Shown piece after piece: positions 25,942 through 36,428 of a DNA stretch of 64,000 nt. Numbering within the stretch: the stretch's first letter is position 1; the number at the start of each line of letters is the position of its first letter. Location: the NCBI RefSeq assembly GCF_031844685.1, contig NZ_CP134605.1, positions 3,182,001 through 3,246,000 of the forward strand, written 5' to 3'. Source of the stretch: Streptomyces sp. ITFR-21. Its GTDB lineage: Bacteria > Actinomycetota > Actinomycetes > Streptomycetales > Streptomycetaceae. Under the pieces are notes generated by a model. The model was not told the origin of the DNA. It ran no database searches and was given only the letters and a program-made list of their open reading frames with translations. A program made the translations under genes and the position numbers.

Positions 25942-26097
25942 TCCGGACCGCCTCCGGCGGCCGCGGCCCCGGGCCCGGCCGCGCGACCCGGCGCCTTTCT
26001 GCGCCCGACATGGGGTAAACCGCCCGTACGAGGGAAGCTGACCGACAATGCCCGGTGCGCCTCCCGGGTGACCCGAACGGCCAGGACGGTGACCTGT

Positions 26098-26274
26098 ATG
26101 CCGGACATGCCCGAGAGCGGCCCCGACGACCGCGGCCTTGAGCGGCGCCGCAGGCGAGCGGTCTTCCTGCGGGAGCTGAACGAGGCCAGGGAGTTGCGGG
26201 ACCGGGTCCAGCCGCGGCGCGCCCGGGCGGCGCGGATGCGTCAGCAGATGCGGATGCGGACGTTCCGCTGGTGA
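26098..26274 (+). CDS. Small basic conserved protein
   Basis: A 58-residue Arg-rich protein ([20 protein letters not shown]..., ending MRMRTFRW) with a likely long helix. Similar small proteins sit between upp and tadA in other Streptomyces, which supports it being real. ATG 26098 has AGGA about eight bases upstream; ATG 26107 is a second choice. The strong positive charge suggests nucleic-acid or ribosome contact, but no function is known. Confidence 0.6.
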   Translation: MPDMPESGPDDRGLERRRRRAVFLRELNEARELRDRVQPRRARAARMRQQMRMRTFRW

Positions 26275-26488
26275 CGGGGGATGATCATTCCGGTGCCGCA
26301 ACGGCCGGACAAGATCCAGGATTTACCGGGTTCTGACGAAGACCTGGCACGTCGCGGTGTCGAAGACCCTTCGTGGCGCCCCGGTTTCTGTCACGATGCC
26401 GAATGGGTGGGACCATCATGGAGGCCATCATGAACGGCCGAGCGGCCCTATCCGGTCCGGACGGCCTGAGACCTGTGGGAGAGTCACG

Positions 26489-27043
26489 GTGTACTTCGCC
26501 GCACTGCTCGCGCGCACCGAGGACGGTTGGCAAGCGAGCGAACCCGATCTCGACGATGTGGAAACCCTCGCCGATCTGAGCGACCTGGCCCGAGCGGCCG
26601 GCGACGAGGAGGAAACGGTTCTGGTCTTCATCGAGCAGGAGGACGCCTGGTTCGGCGTCATCCGGATCGACGGTGAAGAGGATCCCAGAATCTATGTGTC
26701 CGACGCGGCGGCGGCCGCCCGCAGCTCGTACGGGGAGATCCTGCTCACCGACGAGGTGCTCGGCCGCGACCCGGAGGACCTCGACGACCTCGACGACCTC
26801 GACGACCTGGTCGACCTCGACGGTACCGAGGACGGCGACGATGACGACGCCGCCGTGGTGACCGGCTCCTCCGACGACCACGTACCGGTCGGTCCGCTCG
26901 GTGACACCGAACTGCTGACCGACCTGGGAATGAACGGCAAGGAGCTGCTGGCGCTCAGCGGCGACGGTGCCCTGACCGGTGAGGCGCTCGGTGAGATCGC
27001 CGACGCGCTGGGCTGCGGCGACGTACTGGAGGCGGTCCGCTGA
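26489..27043 (+). CDS. tRNA adenosine deaminase-associated protein
   Basis: A 184-residue acidic protein of the actinobacterial family always found beside tadA. It starts MYFAALLARTEDGWQASEPDL, has a beta-rich N-terminal half (VLVFIEQEDAWFGVIRIDGE), then an Asp-rich linker made of L-D-D repeats (about residues 92-125) and a helical C-terminus. GTG 26489 follows GGGAGAG. The gap to tadA is short, so they form one operon. It may assist TadA, though no biochemical role is established. The Asp linker is encoded by 9-base repeats and may vary in length. Confidence 0.85.
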   Translation: MYFAALLARTEDGWQASEPDLDDVETLADLSDLARAAGDEEETVLVFIEQEDAWFGVIRIDGEEDPRIYVSDAAAAARSSYGEILLTDEVLGRDPEDLDDLDDLDDLVDLDGTEDGDDDDAAVVTGSSDDHVPVGPLGDTELLTDLGMNGKELLALSGDGALTGEALGEIADALGCGDVLEAVR

Positions 27044-27102
27044 CCCCAGTCCCCGTTCCGGCCCCCGGCCCCGCCACGGGGGATCCGCTCCGCGACCGCT
27101 GG

Positions 27103-27546
27103 GTGCCCGCGATGCGGATCGCCCTGGCCGAGGCCGAGCACGCCCCGCTCACCGGTGACGTACCGGTGGGCGCGGTCGTGCTGGACCCGGACGGCTCGGT
27201 CATCGCCCGCGCCCGCAACGAGCGGGAGGCCACCGGCGACCCGACCGCGCACGCGGAGGTGCTGGCCATCCGCCGCGCCGCGGCCCGCCTCGGCCGGTGG
27301 CGGCTGACCGGCTGCACCCTGGCCGTCACCCTCGAGCCCTGCACGATGTGCGCGGGCGCGATCGTGCTGTCCCGGCTGGACCGCGTCGTCTACGCCGCCC
27401 CCGACCCCAAGGCCGGGGCGGCCGGCTCCCTGTGGGACCTCGTCCGCGACCGCCGCCTCAACCACCGCCCCGAGGTCATCCCGCACGTCCTCCCCGCCCC
27501 CGCCGCCGCCCTCCTCACCGGCTTCTTCCGCCCAAAGGATTTCTGA
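27103..27546 (+). CDS. tadA: tRNA-specific adenosine deaminase TadA
   Basis: A 147-residue zinc enzyme that converts A34 to inosine in the tRNA-Arg(ACG) anticodon; that very tRNA is encoded at 41.8 kb. Zinc-site motifs are intact: T-A-H-A-E-V (catalytic Glu) and EPCTMCAGA. The visible GTG start at 27103 lacks a ribosome site. Homologues start further upstream and in frame with a codon overlapping the previous stop; here that codon is CTG at 27040 (CTGACC), giving M-T-P-V-P-V-P. A CTG start with tight coupling is therefore plausible. Confidence 0.92.
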   Translation: MPAMRIALAEAEHAPLTGDVPVGAVVLDPDGSVIARARNEREATGDPTAHAEVLAIRRAAARLGRWRLTGCTLAVTLEPCTMCAGAIVLSRLDRVVYAAPDPKAGAAGSLWDLVRDRRLNHRPEVIPHVLPAPAAALLTGFFRPKDF

Positions 27547-27577
27547 CCACCCCTCCGGGTGGGCTAAGCTTTCTCTC

Positions 27578-27664
27578 GGTAGCGTGTCCGAGCGGCCTAA
27601 GGAGCACGCCTCGAAAGCGTGTGAGGGGGCAACCCCTCCGTGGGTTCAAATCCCACCGCTACCG
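27578..27664 (+). tRNA. tRNA-Ser (anticodon CGA)
   Basis: An 87-base class II tRNA. The acceptor stem GGTAGCG pairs with CGCTACC, the anticodon loop CTCGAAA sits on a GCACGC/GCGTGT stem, there is a long variable arm (GAGGGGGCAACCCCTC), and the T-loop is GGTTCAAATCC. The 3' CCA is not encoded. The intact acceptor end shows no sign of an integrated element. Confidence 0.96.
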
Positions 27665-27676
27665 CTGTGCGCGCCC

Positions 27677-27713
27677 AGGCGCCCGCCTTCTCCTCCCGAG
27701 AAGGCGGGCGCCT
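27677..27713 (+). terminator. Terminator after tRNA-Ser(CGA)
   Basis: AGGCGCCCGCCTTCTC pairs perfectly with GAGAAGGCGGGCGCCT around a 5-base loop, 12 bases after the tRNA. Confidence 0.8.
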
Positions 27714-27948
27714 TGCGTATGTGCGGCCGTCGCCAGCCGCGCCACGCCCCACCGCCGACCCCGCCACGCCCCACCGCCTACAGCGCCGCGTACCCGCCGC
27801 CGCGCCGCCGACGGCCCCGCCGGAGAACGGCGGTCGTTTTGGATGATGATCGGGGTGGTGCCCGTCTGTGTGCGCCATTCGATGGATAGACTTGGCCGAT
27901 TGCACACTTGTGACCGGTGCGTGGCCGCGGCTGGGGAGGGCAAGGAGC

Positions 27949-28113
27949 ATGGCGCAGGCGAGGAAGATCACCATGTACATACTGGTGATCTTCGTGCTCT
28001 ACACGATCATCGACCAGCCTGCCCGCGCTGCGGATCTTGTGCAGGTAGGGTTCGAAGGGATATCGAACGCCGCCAAGAGCGTCGGGAAGTTCATGCACGA
28101 CCTGGCCAACTAG
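27949..28113 (+). CDS. Small conserved membrane protein
   Basis: A 54-residue protein, MAQARKITMYILVIFVLYTI followed by a short helix ending KSVGKFMHDLAN. One transmembrane segment covers about residues 8-22. It is a conserved small gene near sigF in Streptomyces. ATG 27949 follows GGGGAGGGCAAGGAG, which gives two overlapping ribosome sites, the nearer being very close. It starts about 285 bases after the tRNA. Function unknown; a membrane-associated stress role is possible given its neighbours. Confidence 0.68.
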   Translation: MAQARKITMYILVIFVLYTIIDQPARAADLVQVGFEGISNAAKSVGKFMHDLAN

Positions 28114-28141
28114 CCGCGGCACGGACGAGGCGAGGGATTCC

Positions 28142-28435
28142 ATGATCCGGCACCTGGTGCTCTTCAAGCTGAACGAGGGCGTCGAGCAGGACGAGCCGCG
28201 GGTGGTCGCGGGCGCCAAGGCGTTCGCCGAACTCGGCGCGCTGGTGCCGGAGGTGGCGACCTGGGAGTGCGGCTGGAACATCAGCGAGCGGCCGATCGCG
28301 TATGACTTCGCCATCAACTCCTCGGTCGCGGACCCGGCGGCCCTCGGGCGGTACGCGGCGCACCCCGCGCACCAGGCGGTGGTGGCCCAGTGGGCCGAGT
28401 TCGCCACCTGGGTGGTCGCCGACTACCCGTTCTGA
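28142..28435 (+). CDS. Dabb-family (stress-responsive A/B barrel) protein
   Basis: A 97-residue dimeric alpha/beta barrel protein. It begins MIRHLVLFKLNEGV, the conserved first strand with the H-x-V-x-F-K pattern, and has a late YAAHPAHQAVVAQW helix. Dabb proteins act as small-molecule enzymes or stress proteins. Its substrate is unknown. It lies 28 bases after the small membrane gene, likely co-transcribed, and just upstream of sigF. Confidence 0.85.
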   Translation: MIRHLVLFKLNEGVEQDEPRVVAGAKAFAELGALVPEVATWECGWNISERPIAYDFAINSSVADPAALGRYAAHPAHQAVVAQWAEFATWVVADYPF

Positions 28436-28601
28436 CCCCCCGCCGGCCGAAGGCCGACCCCCGCCCCCGGCCGGTCCCGGACCCCCTCGGACCACCCTCA
28501 GGTCCTACAACACGGCAATATGCGGTGCTTGCGCACAGCACACATGAATTGTGATGCTATGACCGCTTTTGCCGGATGAGTGGACCGATAAGGGGAGTGG
28601 T

Positions 28602-29429
28602 ATGCCGATGTCGGCTCACACGGCGCCAACGACGTATCCCCGCGCCAGGACGCGGACGCCCAGCGCCGGCGCGCAGGACGCCAGGGCGCTCACCCAGGTG
28701 CTGTTCGAGCAGTTCGGCACGCTGGAGGCGGGCACGCCCGAGCACACCCGGGTACGGGCCGCCCTGATCGAGGTGAACCTGCCGCTGGTGCGGTACGCCG
28801 CCGCCCGCTTCCGCAGCCGCAACGAACCGATGGAGGACGTGGTCCAGGTCGGTACCATCGGCCTGATCAACGCCATCGACCGGTTCGACCCGGAGCGCGG
28901 GGTGCAGTTCCCGACCTTCGCGATGCCGACCGTGATCGGGGAGATCAAACGTTACTTCAGGGACAACGTGCGGACCGTCCACGTACCGCGCCGGCTGCAC
29001 GAGCTGTGGGTCCAGGTCAGCGGCGCCATCGAGGACCTGACGGTGCTGCACGGCCGGTCCCCCACGACCGCGGAGATCGCCGAGCGGCTGCGGCTGTCCG
29101 AGGACGAGGTGCTGGCCTGCCTGGAGGCGGGCCGGGCCTACCACGCCACCTCCCTGGAGGCGGCGCAGGAGGGCGACGGCGCCCCGGGGCTGCTGGACCG
29201 CCTCGGCTACGAGGACCCGGCTCTCAACGGGGTCGAGCACCGCGACCTGGTCCGGCACCTGCTCGTCCAACTCCCCGAGCGGGAGCGGCGGATCCTGCTG
29301 CTCCGCTACTTCGGCAACCTGACCCAGTCCCAGATCAGCGCTGAGCTGGGGGTTTCCCAGATGCACGTGTCCCGGCTGCTCTCCCGCAGCTTCGCGCGGC
29401 TGAGGTCCGCAAACCAGCTTGAAGCGTAA
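28602..29429 (+). CDS. sigF: RNA polymerase sigma factor, SigF-like
   Basis: A 275-residue group 3 sigma factor of the SigB/SigF type. Region 2 reads [28 protein letters not shown] and [19 protein letters not shown] (about residues 65-130). Region 3 follows, and region 4 has [23 protein letters not shown] plus the helix-turn-helix QMHVSRLL. In S. coelicolor SigF is needed for late spore maturation and pigmentation. ATG 28602 has AAGGGGAG. The tandem order with a second, very similar sigma gene downstream matches sigF-sigN of S. coelicolor. Activity is probably held by an anti-sigma factor encoded elsewhere. Confidence 0.88.
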   Translation: MPMSAHTAPTTYPRARTRTPSAGAQDARALTQVLFEQFGTLEAGTPEHTRVRAALIEVNLPLVRYAAARFRSRNEPMEDVVQVGTIGLINAIDRFDPERGVQFPTFAMPTVIGEIKRYFRDNVRTVHVPRRLHELWVQVSGAIEDLTVLHGRSPTTAEIAERLRLSEDEVLACLEAGRAYHATSLEAAQEGDGAPGLLDRLGYEDPALNGVEHRDLVRHLLVQLPERERRILLLRYFGNLTQSQISAELGVSQMHVSRLLSRSFARLRSANQLEA

Positions 29430-29516
29430 CCGAAAGGGACTAAGCCCCCCGCAAAGATATGTCGACTTGGCGCTACAGCGTGTTGCCGACATGTGACATT
29501 CTGCGGATACCGCGTT

Positions 29517-29570
29517 TGTCGCGAGCGAGCCTCCGGTATTCCAGAGGAGGAACAACCGTCGCTCGCGACA
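29517..29570 (+). promoter_or_regulatory. 12-bp inverted repeat enclosing a ribosome-site-like loop
   Basis: TGTCGCGAGCGA (29517-29528) pairs perfectly with TCGCTCGCGACA (29559-29570). The 30-base loop carries AGAGGAGGAAC, a strong anti-Shine-Dalgarno match. It sits 27 bases before the sigN-like start. It could be a protein operator or an RNA hairpin that affects leader translation. Confidence 0.5.
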
Positions 29571-29596
29571 CCCGTCCGCGACCTCAAGGGGGTGGC

Positions 29597-30445
29597 ATGT
29601 CCGTACAGGTGGGCAGTCCCAAGGTGCTCCGCCATGAATCCCATGGCCCCGACGCACCGCACGAGTCTCTTCACACGGAGGCCATCGACACCCGTACGCT
29701 GTCCCGTTCACTGTTCCTGCGACTGGCGGAACTGCCGGTGGACAGCCCGGAACGCACCTATGTACGCGACACGCTCATCGAGCTGAACCTGCCGCTGGTG
29801 CGGTACGCGGCGGCGCGCTTCCGCAGCCGCAACGAACCGATGGAGGACATCGTCCAGGTCGGCACCATCGGCCTGATCAAGGCGATCGACCGGTTCGACT
29901 GCGAGCGCGGGGTGGAGTTCCCGACCTTCGCGATGCCGACCATCGTCGGTGAGGTGAAGCGGTTCTTCCGGGACACCTCTTGGTCGGTCCGGGTCCCGCG
30001 GCGGCTGCAGGAGCTGCGGCTGGCGCTCACCAAGGCCAGCGACGAGCTGTCGCAGCGGCTGGACCGCTCCCCGACCGTGGCCGAACTCGCGATCTGCCTC
30101 GGGGTGTCGGAGGAGGACGTGGTCGACGGCCTGGCGGTCGGCAACGCGTACACCGCCAGCTCGCTGGACTCCCCGCCGCCGGAGGACGACGGCAGCGAGG
30201 GCACCCTCGCCGACCGCCTCGGCTACGAGGACTCCGCCCTCGAAGGCGTCGAGTACCGGGAGTCGCTGAAGCCGCTGCTGGCCCAGCTGCCGCCGCGCGA
30301 GCGTCAGATCATCATGCTGCGCTTCTTCGCGAACATGACGCAGTCGCAGATCGGCGAGGAGGTCGGCATCTCGCAGATGCACGTCTCCCGGCTGCTGACC
30401 CGGACCCTGGCCCAGTTGCGGGACGGGCTGACCGCGGAGGCGTGA
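29597..30445 (+). CDS. sigN: RNA polymerase sigma factor, SigN-like
   Basis: A 282-residue SigB/SigF-type sigma factor, clearly a paralogue of the gene before it. The regions [39 protein letters not shown] and LPPRERQIIMLRFFANMTQS line up closely; the N-terminal 40 residues differ. ATG 29597 follows AAGGGGGTG. In S. coelicolor SigN is linked to early aerial growth, in a so-called subapical stem. It has its own 167-base upstream region with a hairpin and is likely transcribed separately from sigF. Confidence 0.87.
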   Translation: MSVQVGSPKVLRHESHGPDAPHESLHTEAIDTRTLSRSLFLRLAELPVDSPERTYVRDTLIELNLPLVRYAAARFRSRNEPMEDIVQVGTIGLIKAIDRFDCERGVEFPTFAMPTIVGEVKRFFRDTSWSVRVPRRLQELRLALTKASDELSQRLDRSPTVAELAICLGVSEEDVVDGLAVGNAYTASSLDSPPPEDDGSEGTLADRLGYEDSALEGVEYRESLKPLLAQLPPRERQIIMLRFFANMTQSQIGEEVGISQMHVSRLLTRTLAQLRDGLTAEA

Positions 30446-30484
30446 GGAGAGGGGAGGAGTGGTCGCCGGCCCGGCCGGGCCGCG

Positions 30485-30682
30485 TCACCGCATCGCGAGC
30501 GCGACCACTCCGACGACCACGACCAGCGCGACGATCACACCGATCACCACTCCGGCCCGGCTGCGGGTCTCGGCGCGCTGCACCTGTGCGGGCGGCGGCT
30601 GCTCGTCGACGAAGGCGCGGAACATCTGGGTGTTGCCCGCCGGGTCGTAGTTGTTGTCCGGCTGCGGCGTGGGATTCGACAT
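30485..30682 (-). CDS. Small tail-anchored membrane protein
   Basis: A 65-residue protein: MSNPTPQPDNNYDPAGNTQM, then FRAFVDEQPP, a short Pro/Arg linker and one C-terminal transmembrane segment of Val/Ile/Ala (about residues 43-63). The soluble N-terminal part is conserved in Streptomyces beside the SigN-like gene. The start has no ribosome site but TAGGGT lies eight bases upstream, suggesting a leaderless mRNA. Function unknown. It is convergent with the sigN-like gene. Confidence 0.7.
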   Translation of the reverse strand: MSNPTPQPDNNYDPAGNTQMFRAFVDEQPPPAQVQRAETRSRAGVVIGVIVALVVVVGVVALAMR

Positions 30683-30742
30683 GGGGCCTGACCCTAGCGT
30701 GTCGGCGGAATACCGTGCACCCCCCACCGGTTGCGAGTGATC

Positions 30743-31660
30743 ATGGCACGCATCGGAAACTCTGAACTCGACGTCCACCCCCTCTCCCTCGGCGGCAACG
30801 TCTTCGGCTGGACCGCCGACGAGGAGCACTCCTTCGCCGTTTTGGACGCCTACGCCGCGGCCGGCGGGAACTTCGTGGACTCCGCGGACCGCTACGCCGA
30901 CGGGCAGTCCGAGACGATCATCGGCCGGTGGCTGGACAGCCGCGGCCGGCGGGACGACTTCGTCGTGGCCACCAAGGTCGGGGCCGGCACCAAGTTCCCG
31001 GGCCTGAAGCCGGACACCATCCGGGCGGCGGCCGAAGCCTCGCTGCGCCGGCTCGGCGCCGACCGCATCGACCTCTACTACACGCACGTCGACGACCCCG
31101 AGGTCCCGGTCGAGGAGATCATCACCGCGCTGGACGGCCTGGTGAAGGCGGGCAAGGTGCGGGCCATCGGCGCCTCCAACATATCCCCCGAGCGGCTCGC
31201 CGCCTCACTGGACTTCTCCGAGCGCGAGGGCCTGGCCCGGTACGAGATCCTCCAGCCGCACTACAGCCTGGTCGAACGGGCCGAGTACGAGGGCCCGCTG
31301 CTGGACCTGGTGGCCGCACGCGGCCTGTCGGCGGCGCCGTACTTCGCGCTGGCGGCCGGTTTCCTCACCGGCAAGTACCGGCCGGACGCCGAGGCGGTGG
31401 TGAGCGTCAGGGCGTCGCGGGCAGCGGCGTACCTGGAGCAGGAGCGCGGCCCGAAGGTGCTCGCCGCCCTGGACGAGGTGGCCGCCGCGCACGGCGTCGA
31501 GCCCGCCTCGGTGGCGCTGGCCTGGCTGGCGGCCCAGCCGACCGTGGTCGCGCCGATCGCCAGCGCCCGCACCGTCGAGCAGCTCCCGGCCCTGCTGGCG
31601 TTCGTGGACCTGAAGCTGACCGGCGAGGAGATCGCGGCGCTGACCGCCGCCTCCGCCTGA
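30743..31660 (+). CDS. Aldo/keto reductase
   Basis: A 305-residue NADPH-dependent reductase of the YdhF/Gfo-like AKR group. The catalytic tetrad can be seen: Asp in FVDSADRYADG, Tyr in the same motif, Lys in VVATKVG and His in YYTHVDDP. The cofactor end reads PIASARTVEQLPALL. It should reduce small aldehydes or ketones in the cytosol; the substrate is unknown. ATG 30743 is preferred; GTG 30737 and TTG 30731 are alternatives. Ribosome-site evidence is weak for all three. Confidence 0.88.
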   Translation: MARIGNSELDVHPLSLGGNVFGWTADEEHSFAVLDAYAAAGGNFVDSADRYADGQSETIIGRWLDSRGRRDDFVVATKVGAGTKFPGLKPDTIRAAAEASLRRLGADRIDLYYTHVDDPEVPVEEIITALDGLVKAGKVRAIGASNISPERLAASLDFSEREGLARYEILQPHYSLVERAEYEGPLLDLVAARGLSAAPYFALAAGFLTGKYRPDAEAVVSVRASRAAAYLEQERGPKVLAALDEVAAAHGVEPASVALAWLAAQPTVVAPIASARTVEQLPALLAFVDLKLTGEEIAALTAASA

Positions 31661-31692
31661 GCGGCAGGCCCCGCGGCGGCCGGCCCCGCGCC

Positions 31693-31746
31693 GCCGGCCG
31701 ATCGGGTGCCGCCGGCCGATCGGGTGCCGCCGGCCGATCGGGTTGC
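31693..31746. repeat. Three tandem copies of an 18-bp unit
   Basis: GCCGGCCGATCGGGTGCC is repeated at 31693, 31711 and 31729 (the last copy ends TTGC). It is noncoding and lies after the aldo/keto reductase gene. It contains CGATCG and GGCCGGCC palindromic cores and may vary in copy number. Confidence 0.85.
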
Positions 31747-31807
31747 TGCGCACCGTTCCCGCGGCACCGGCCCGTCCCGTACCGCCGTGTGCCGCCGACG
31801 ACGACGC

Positions 31808-31846
31808 GAGCCCGCCCGCCTCCCCTGGCCGGAGGCGGGCGGGCTC
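31808..31846. terminator. Strong hairpin terminator
   Basis: GAGCCCGCCCGCCTCC pairs perfectly with GGAGGCGGGCGGGCTC around a 7-base loop. It is placed to end the aldo/keto reductase transcript. Confidence 0.78.
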
Positions 31847-32072
31847 CCGGCTGTGACCATACTCTCAGCGGACGCACAGCACGTGTCGCCTCCACCCACC
31901 CGGGCATACCGTTGCCCCGAGCAACCGACTGGCCGGCCTGCGGATGCCGCGGAACGGCGGGGGCTCCCGGCCGAGCGTCCGTTCCCGCAGCGGAGGGGTC
32001 CGGACGGGCGGTACGGATCGGGTCCCGGCGACGGCCGGCGCAGGGGACGGCGGAGGCCGCCGGCGGGACCCG

Positions 32073-32078
32073 TACAGT
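32073..32078 (+). promoter_or_regulatory. -10 element TACAGT of a likely leaderless gene
   Basis: TACAGT ends six bases before ATG 32085 with no ribosome site in between. Confidence 0.4.
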
Positions 32079-32084
32079 GCCGGT

Positions 32085-32546
32085 ATGGCTCCCGACATCG
32101 CCACGAACACCGACGTCACGCTGGAAGAGCTGCTGGACTTCGTCCGTCCGCGGCACCACGCGATCCTGCTCACCACCCGCCGGGACGGCCGGCCGCAGGG
32201 CTCACCGCTCACCTGCGGGGTGGACGACTCCGGGCGGATCGTCGTCTCCACCTACCCCGAACGGGCCAAGACCCGCAACGCCGCGCGCGACCCGCGGGTC
32301 AGCGTCATCGTGCTCTCCGACGACTTCGGCGGCCCCTGGGTCCAGGTCGACGGCTCCGCCGAGGTCATCGACAGCCCCGCGTCGGTCGAACCGCTGGTCG
32401 AGTACTTCCGGAACATCTCCGGCGAGCACCCGGACTGGGCGGAGTACCGCGAGGCCATGGTCCGCCAGGGCAAGTCCGTCATCCGCGTCACCCCCGAGCG
32501 CTGGGGCCCGGTGGCCACGGGCGGCTTCCCGGCCAGGCTGGCGTAG
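32085..32546 (+). CDS. PPOX-class F420/flavin-dependent oxidoreductase
   Basis: A 153-residue split-barrel flavin protein. It shows the family pattern HHAILLTTRRDGRPQGSPLTCGVDDSGRIVVST, then AKTRNAARDPRVSVIV and a C-terminal VIRVTPERWGPVATGGFP. Members of this group in actinobacteria usually bind F420 and reduce quinones or other small electrophiles. There is no signal peptide. The ATG is preceded by a -10-like TACAGT rather than a ribosome site. It stands alone between a terminator and the convergent GT39 gene. Confidence 0.85.
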   Translation: MAPDIATNTDVTLEELLDFVRPRHHAILLTTRRDGRPQGSPLTCGVDDSGRIVVSTYPERAKTRNAARDPRVSVIVLSDDFGGPWVQVDGSAEVIDSPASVEPLVEYFRNISGEHPDWAEYREAMVRQGKSVIRVTPERWGPVATGGFPARLA

Positions 32547-32735
32547 GGCGGGGGCGGCCGGCCGCGGCCGTACGGTTGCGCCGGCCGCGGGCGTACGGTT
32601 CCGGCCACCGCCGGTTCCGGCCGTACGGGGGCGGTGCGGGGCGAGGCGGCACGCGGCGCGGCGGGCGGGAGGCGGGGTCCCGGGCCGGTGCCGGCCGGGA
32701 CCCCGCCCGGTGCCGGCCGGGAGCGCCCGTACGGC

Positions 32736-35068
<2,333 letters not shown>

Positions 35069-35072
<4 letters not shown>

Positions 35073-36403
35073 GCCGCACTCCTGACGTCGTCGGGGGCGG
35101 CCGGGTCGTGGGCCGGGGCGTGGGCGGCGGGCCGCTCGGGGAAGAGCCAGGCCCGGAAGAGCAGGAAGCGCAGTACGGTCGCGGCGAGGTTGGCGGCGAC
35201 CAGCACGGCCAGTTCGGTGCCGTGCGCGGGGTCCGGGGTCGCCGCGTGCAGGGCGGCGAGCGAACCGCCGGTCAGCGCGAGGCCGATGGCGAACACCACA
35301 AGCCCCTGCGCCTGGTGCCGTACCGCCCGGTCCCGGCCGCGCACCCCGAAGGTGAGCCGGCGGTTGGCGGCGGTGTTGGCCAGCGCGGACAGCAACAGGG
35401 CCAGCGCGTTGGCCGGTTGGGCGCCCAGACCGAGCCGGAAGAGGAAGAACAGCCCGAGGTAGGCCAGCGTGCTGAGCCCGCCGACCACGCAGAAGCCGAC
35501 CAGCTGGCGGGCCAACCCGGCTGGCACACCGGACAGTTCGCGGTCGCGCGGGTCGTCGCCGAACGGCCGCCGCAGCCGGTCCAGCGCCAACCGGCCGGTG
35601 GCCAGGGCCCGTCCGACCCGCCAGACGCCCCGCAGGTCGTCGGCGGCGGTCCGCACCAGATCGACGCTGCTGTCCGGGTCGTCCACCCAGTCCACCGGTA
35701 TCTCGTGGATCCGCAGCCCCGCCCGCTCGGCCAGCACCAGCATCTCGGTGTCGAAGAACCAGCCGCCGTCCTCGACCATCGGCAGCAGCCGCTGTGCCAC
35801 ATCGCCCCTGATCGCCTTGAAGCCGCACTGCGCGTCGGAGAAGCGGGCGGCCAGCGAGCCGCGCAGGATCAGGTTGTAGGCGCGGGAGACGAACTCCCGC
35901 TTGGCGCCGCGCACCACCCGCGAGGAGCGGGCCAGCCGGGAGCCGATCGCCAGGTCGGAGTGGCCCGAGATCAGCGGCGCCACCAGCGGCAGCAGCGCGT
36001 TGAGGTCGGTGGACAGGTCCACGTCCATGTACGCCAGTACGGGCGCCTCCGACGCGGTCCACACCGTGCGCAGCGCCCGGCCGCGGCCCTTCTGCTCCAG
36101 CCGGAACGACTCGACTTCGGGCAGTTCGGCGGCAAGTGCCGTGGCCACCGCGGACGTCAGGTCGGTACTGGCGTTGTCCGCGACGGTGATCCGGAAGGGG
36201 TAGGGGAAGGTGCCGGACAGGTGCGCGTGAAGGCGGCGTACGCACCGCTCCAGGCCGCCCTGTTCGTTGTACACGGGGATGACGACGTCCAGCACGGGGC
36301 TCCGCGCCGCCGTCGGCCCGCGGTGCGCGGCCCCCGGACGCGGGGAGGCGGACGCCACCGGCAGGTGCTGCCGGGCGGGCAGTTCGCCGAGGTTCGTATC
36401 CAT
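35069..36403 (-). CDS. GT2 glycosyltransferase fused to a GtrA membrane domain
   Basis: A 444-residue protein. Residues about 35-265 form a GT2 domain of the polyprenyl-phosphate sugar synthase type: VLDVVIPVYNEQGGLE, then AYMDVDLSTDLNALLPL (D-x-D), and SRAYNLILRGSLAARFSDAQCGFKA. Residues about 310-430 form a GtrA-like four-helix membrane domain. It should load a sugar onto polyprenyl phosphate and help it cross the membrane. ATG 36403 has a weak ribosome site and lies 25 bases after the sensor kinase gene. Its stop overlaps the GT39 start, so the two act together. Confidence 0.87.
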
Positions 36404-36428
36404 ACGACGACCATCGGCGGCCCCGCTG

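Noticed and set aside
27578-27664. tRNA-Ser(CGA) as an integration site for a mobile element
   Set aside because: No recombinase gene or duplicated tRNA 3' end is adjacent; the recombinase at 22 kb lies beside a different disrupted gene.
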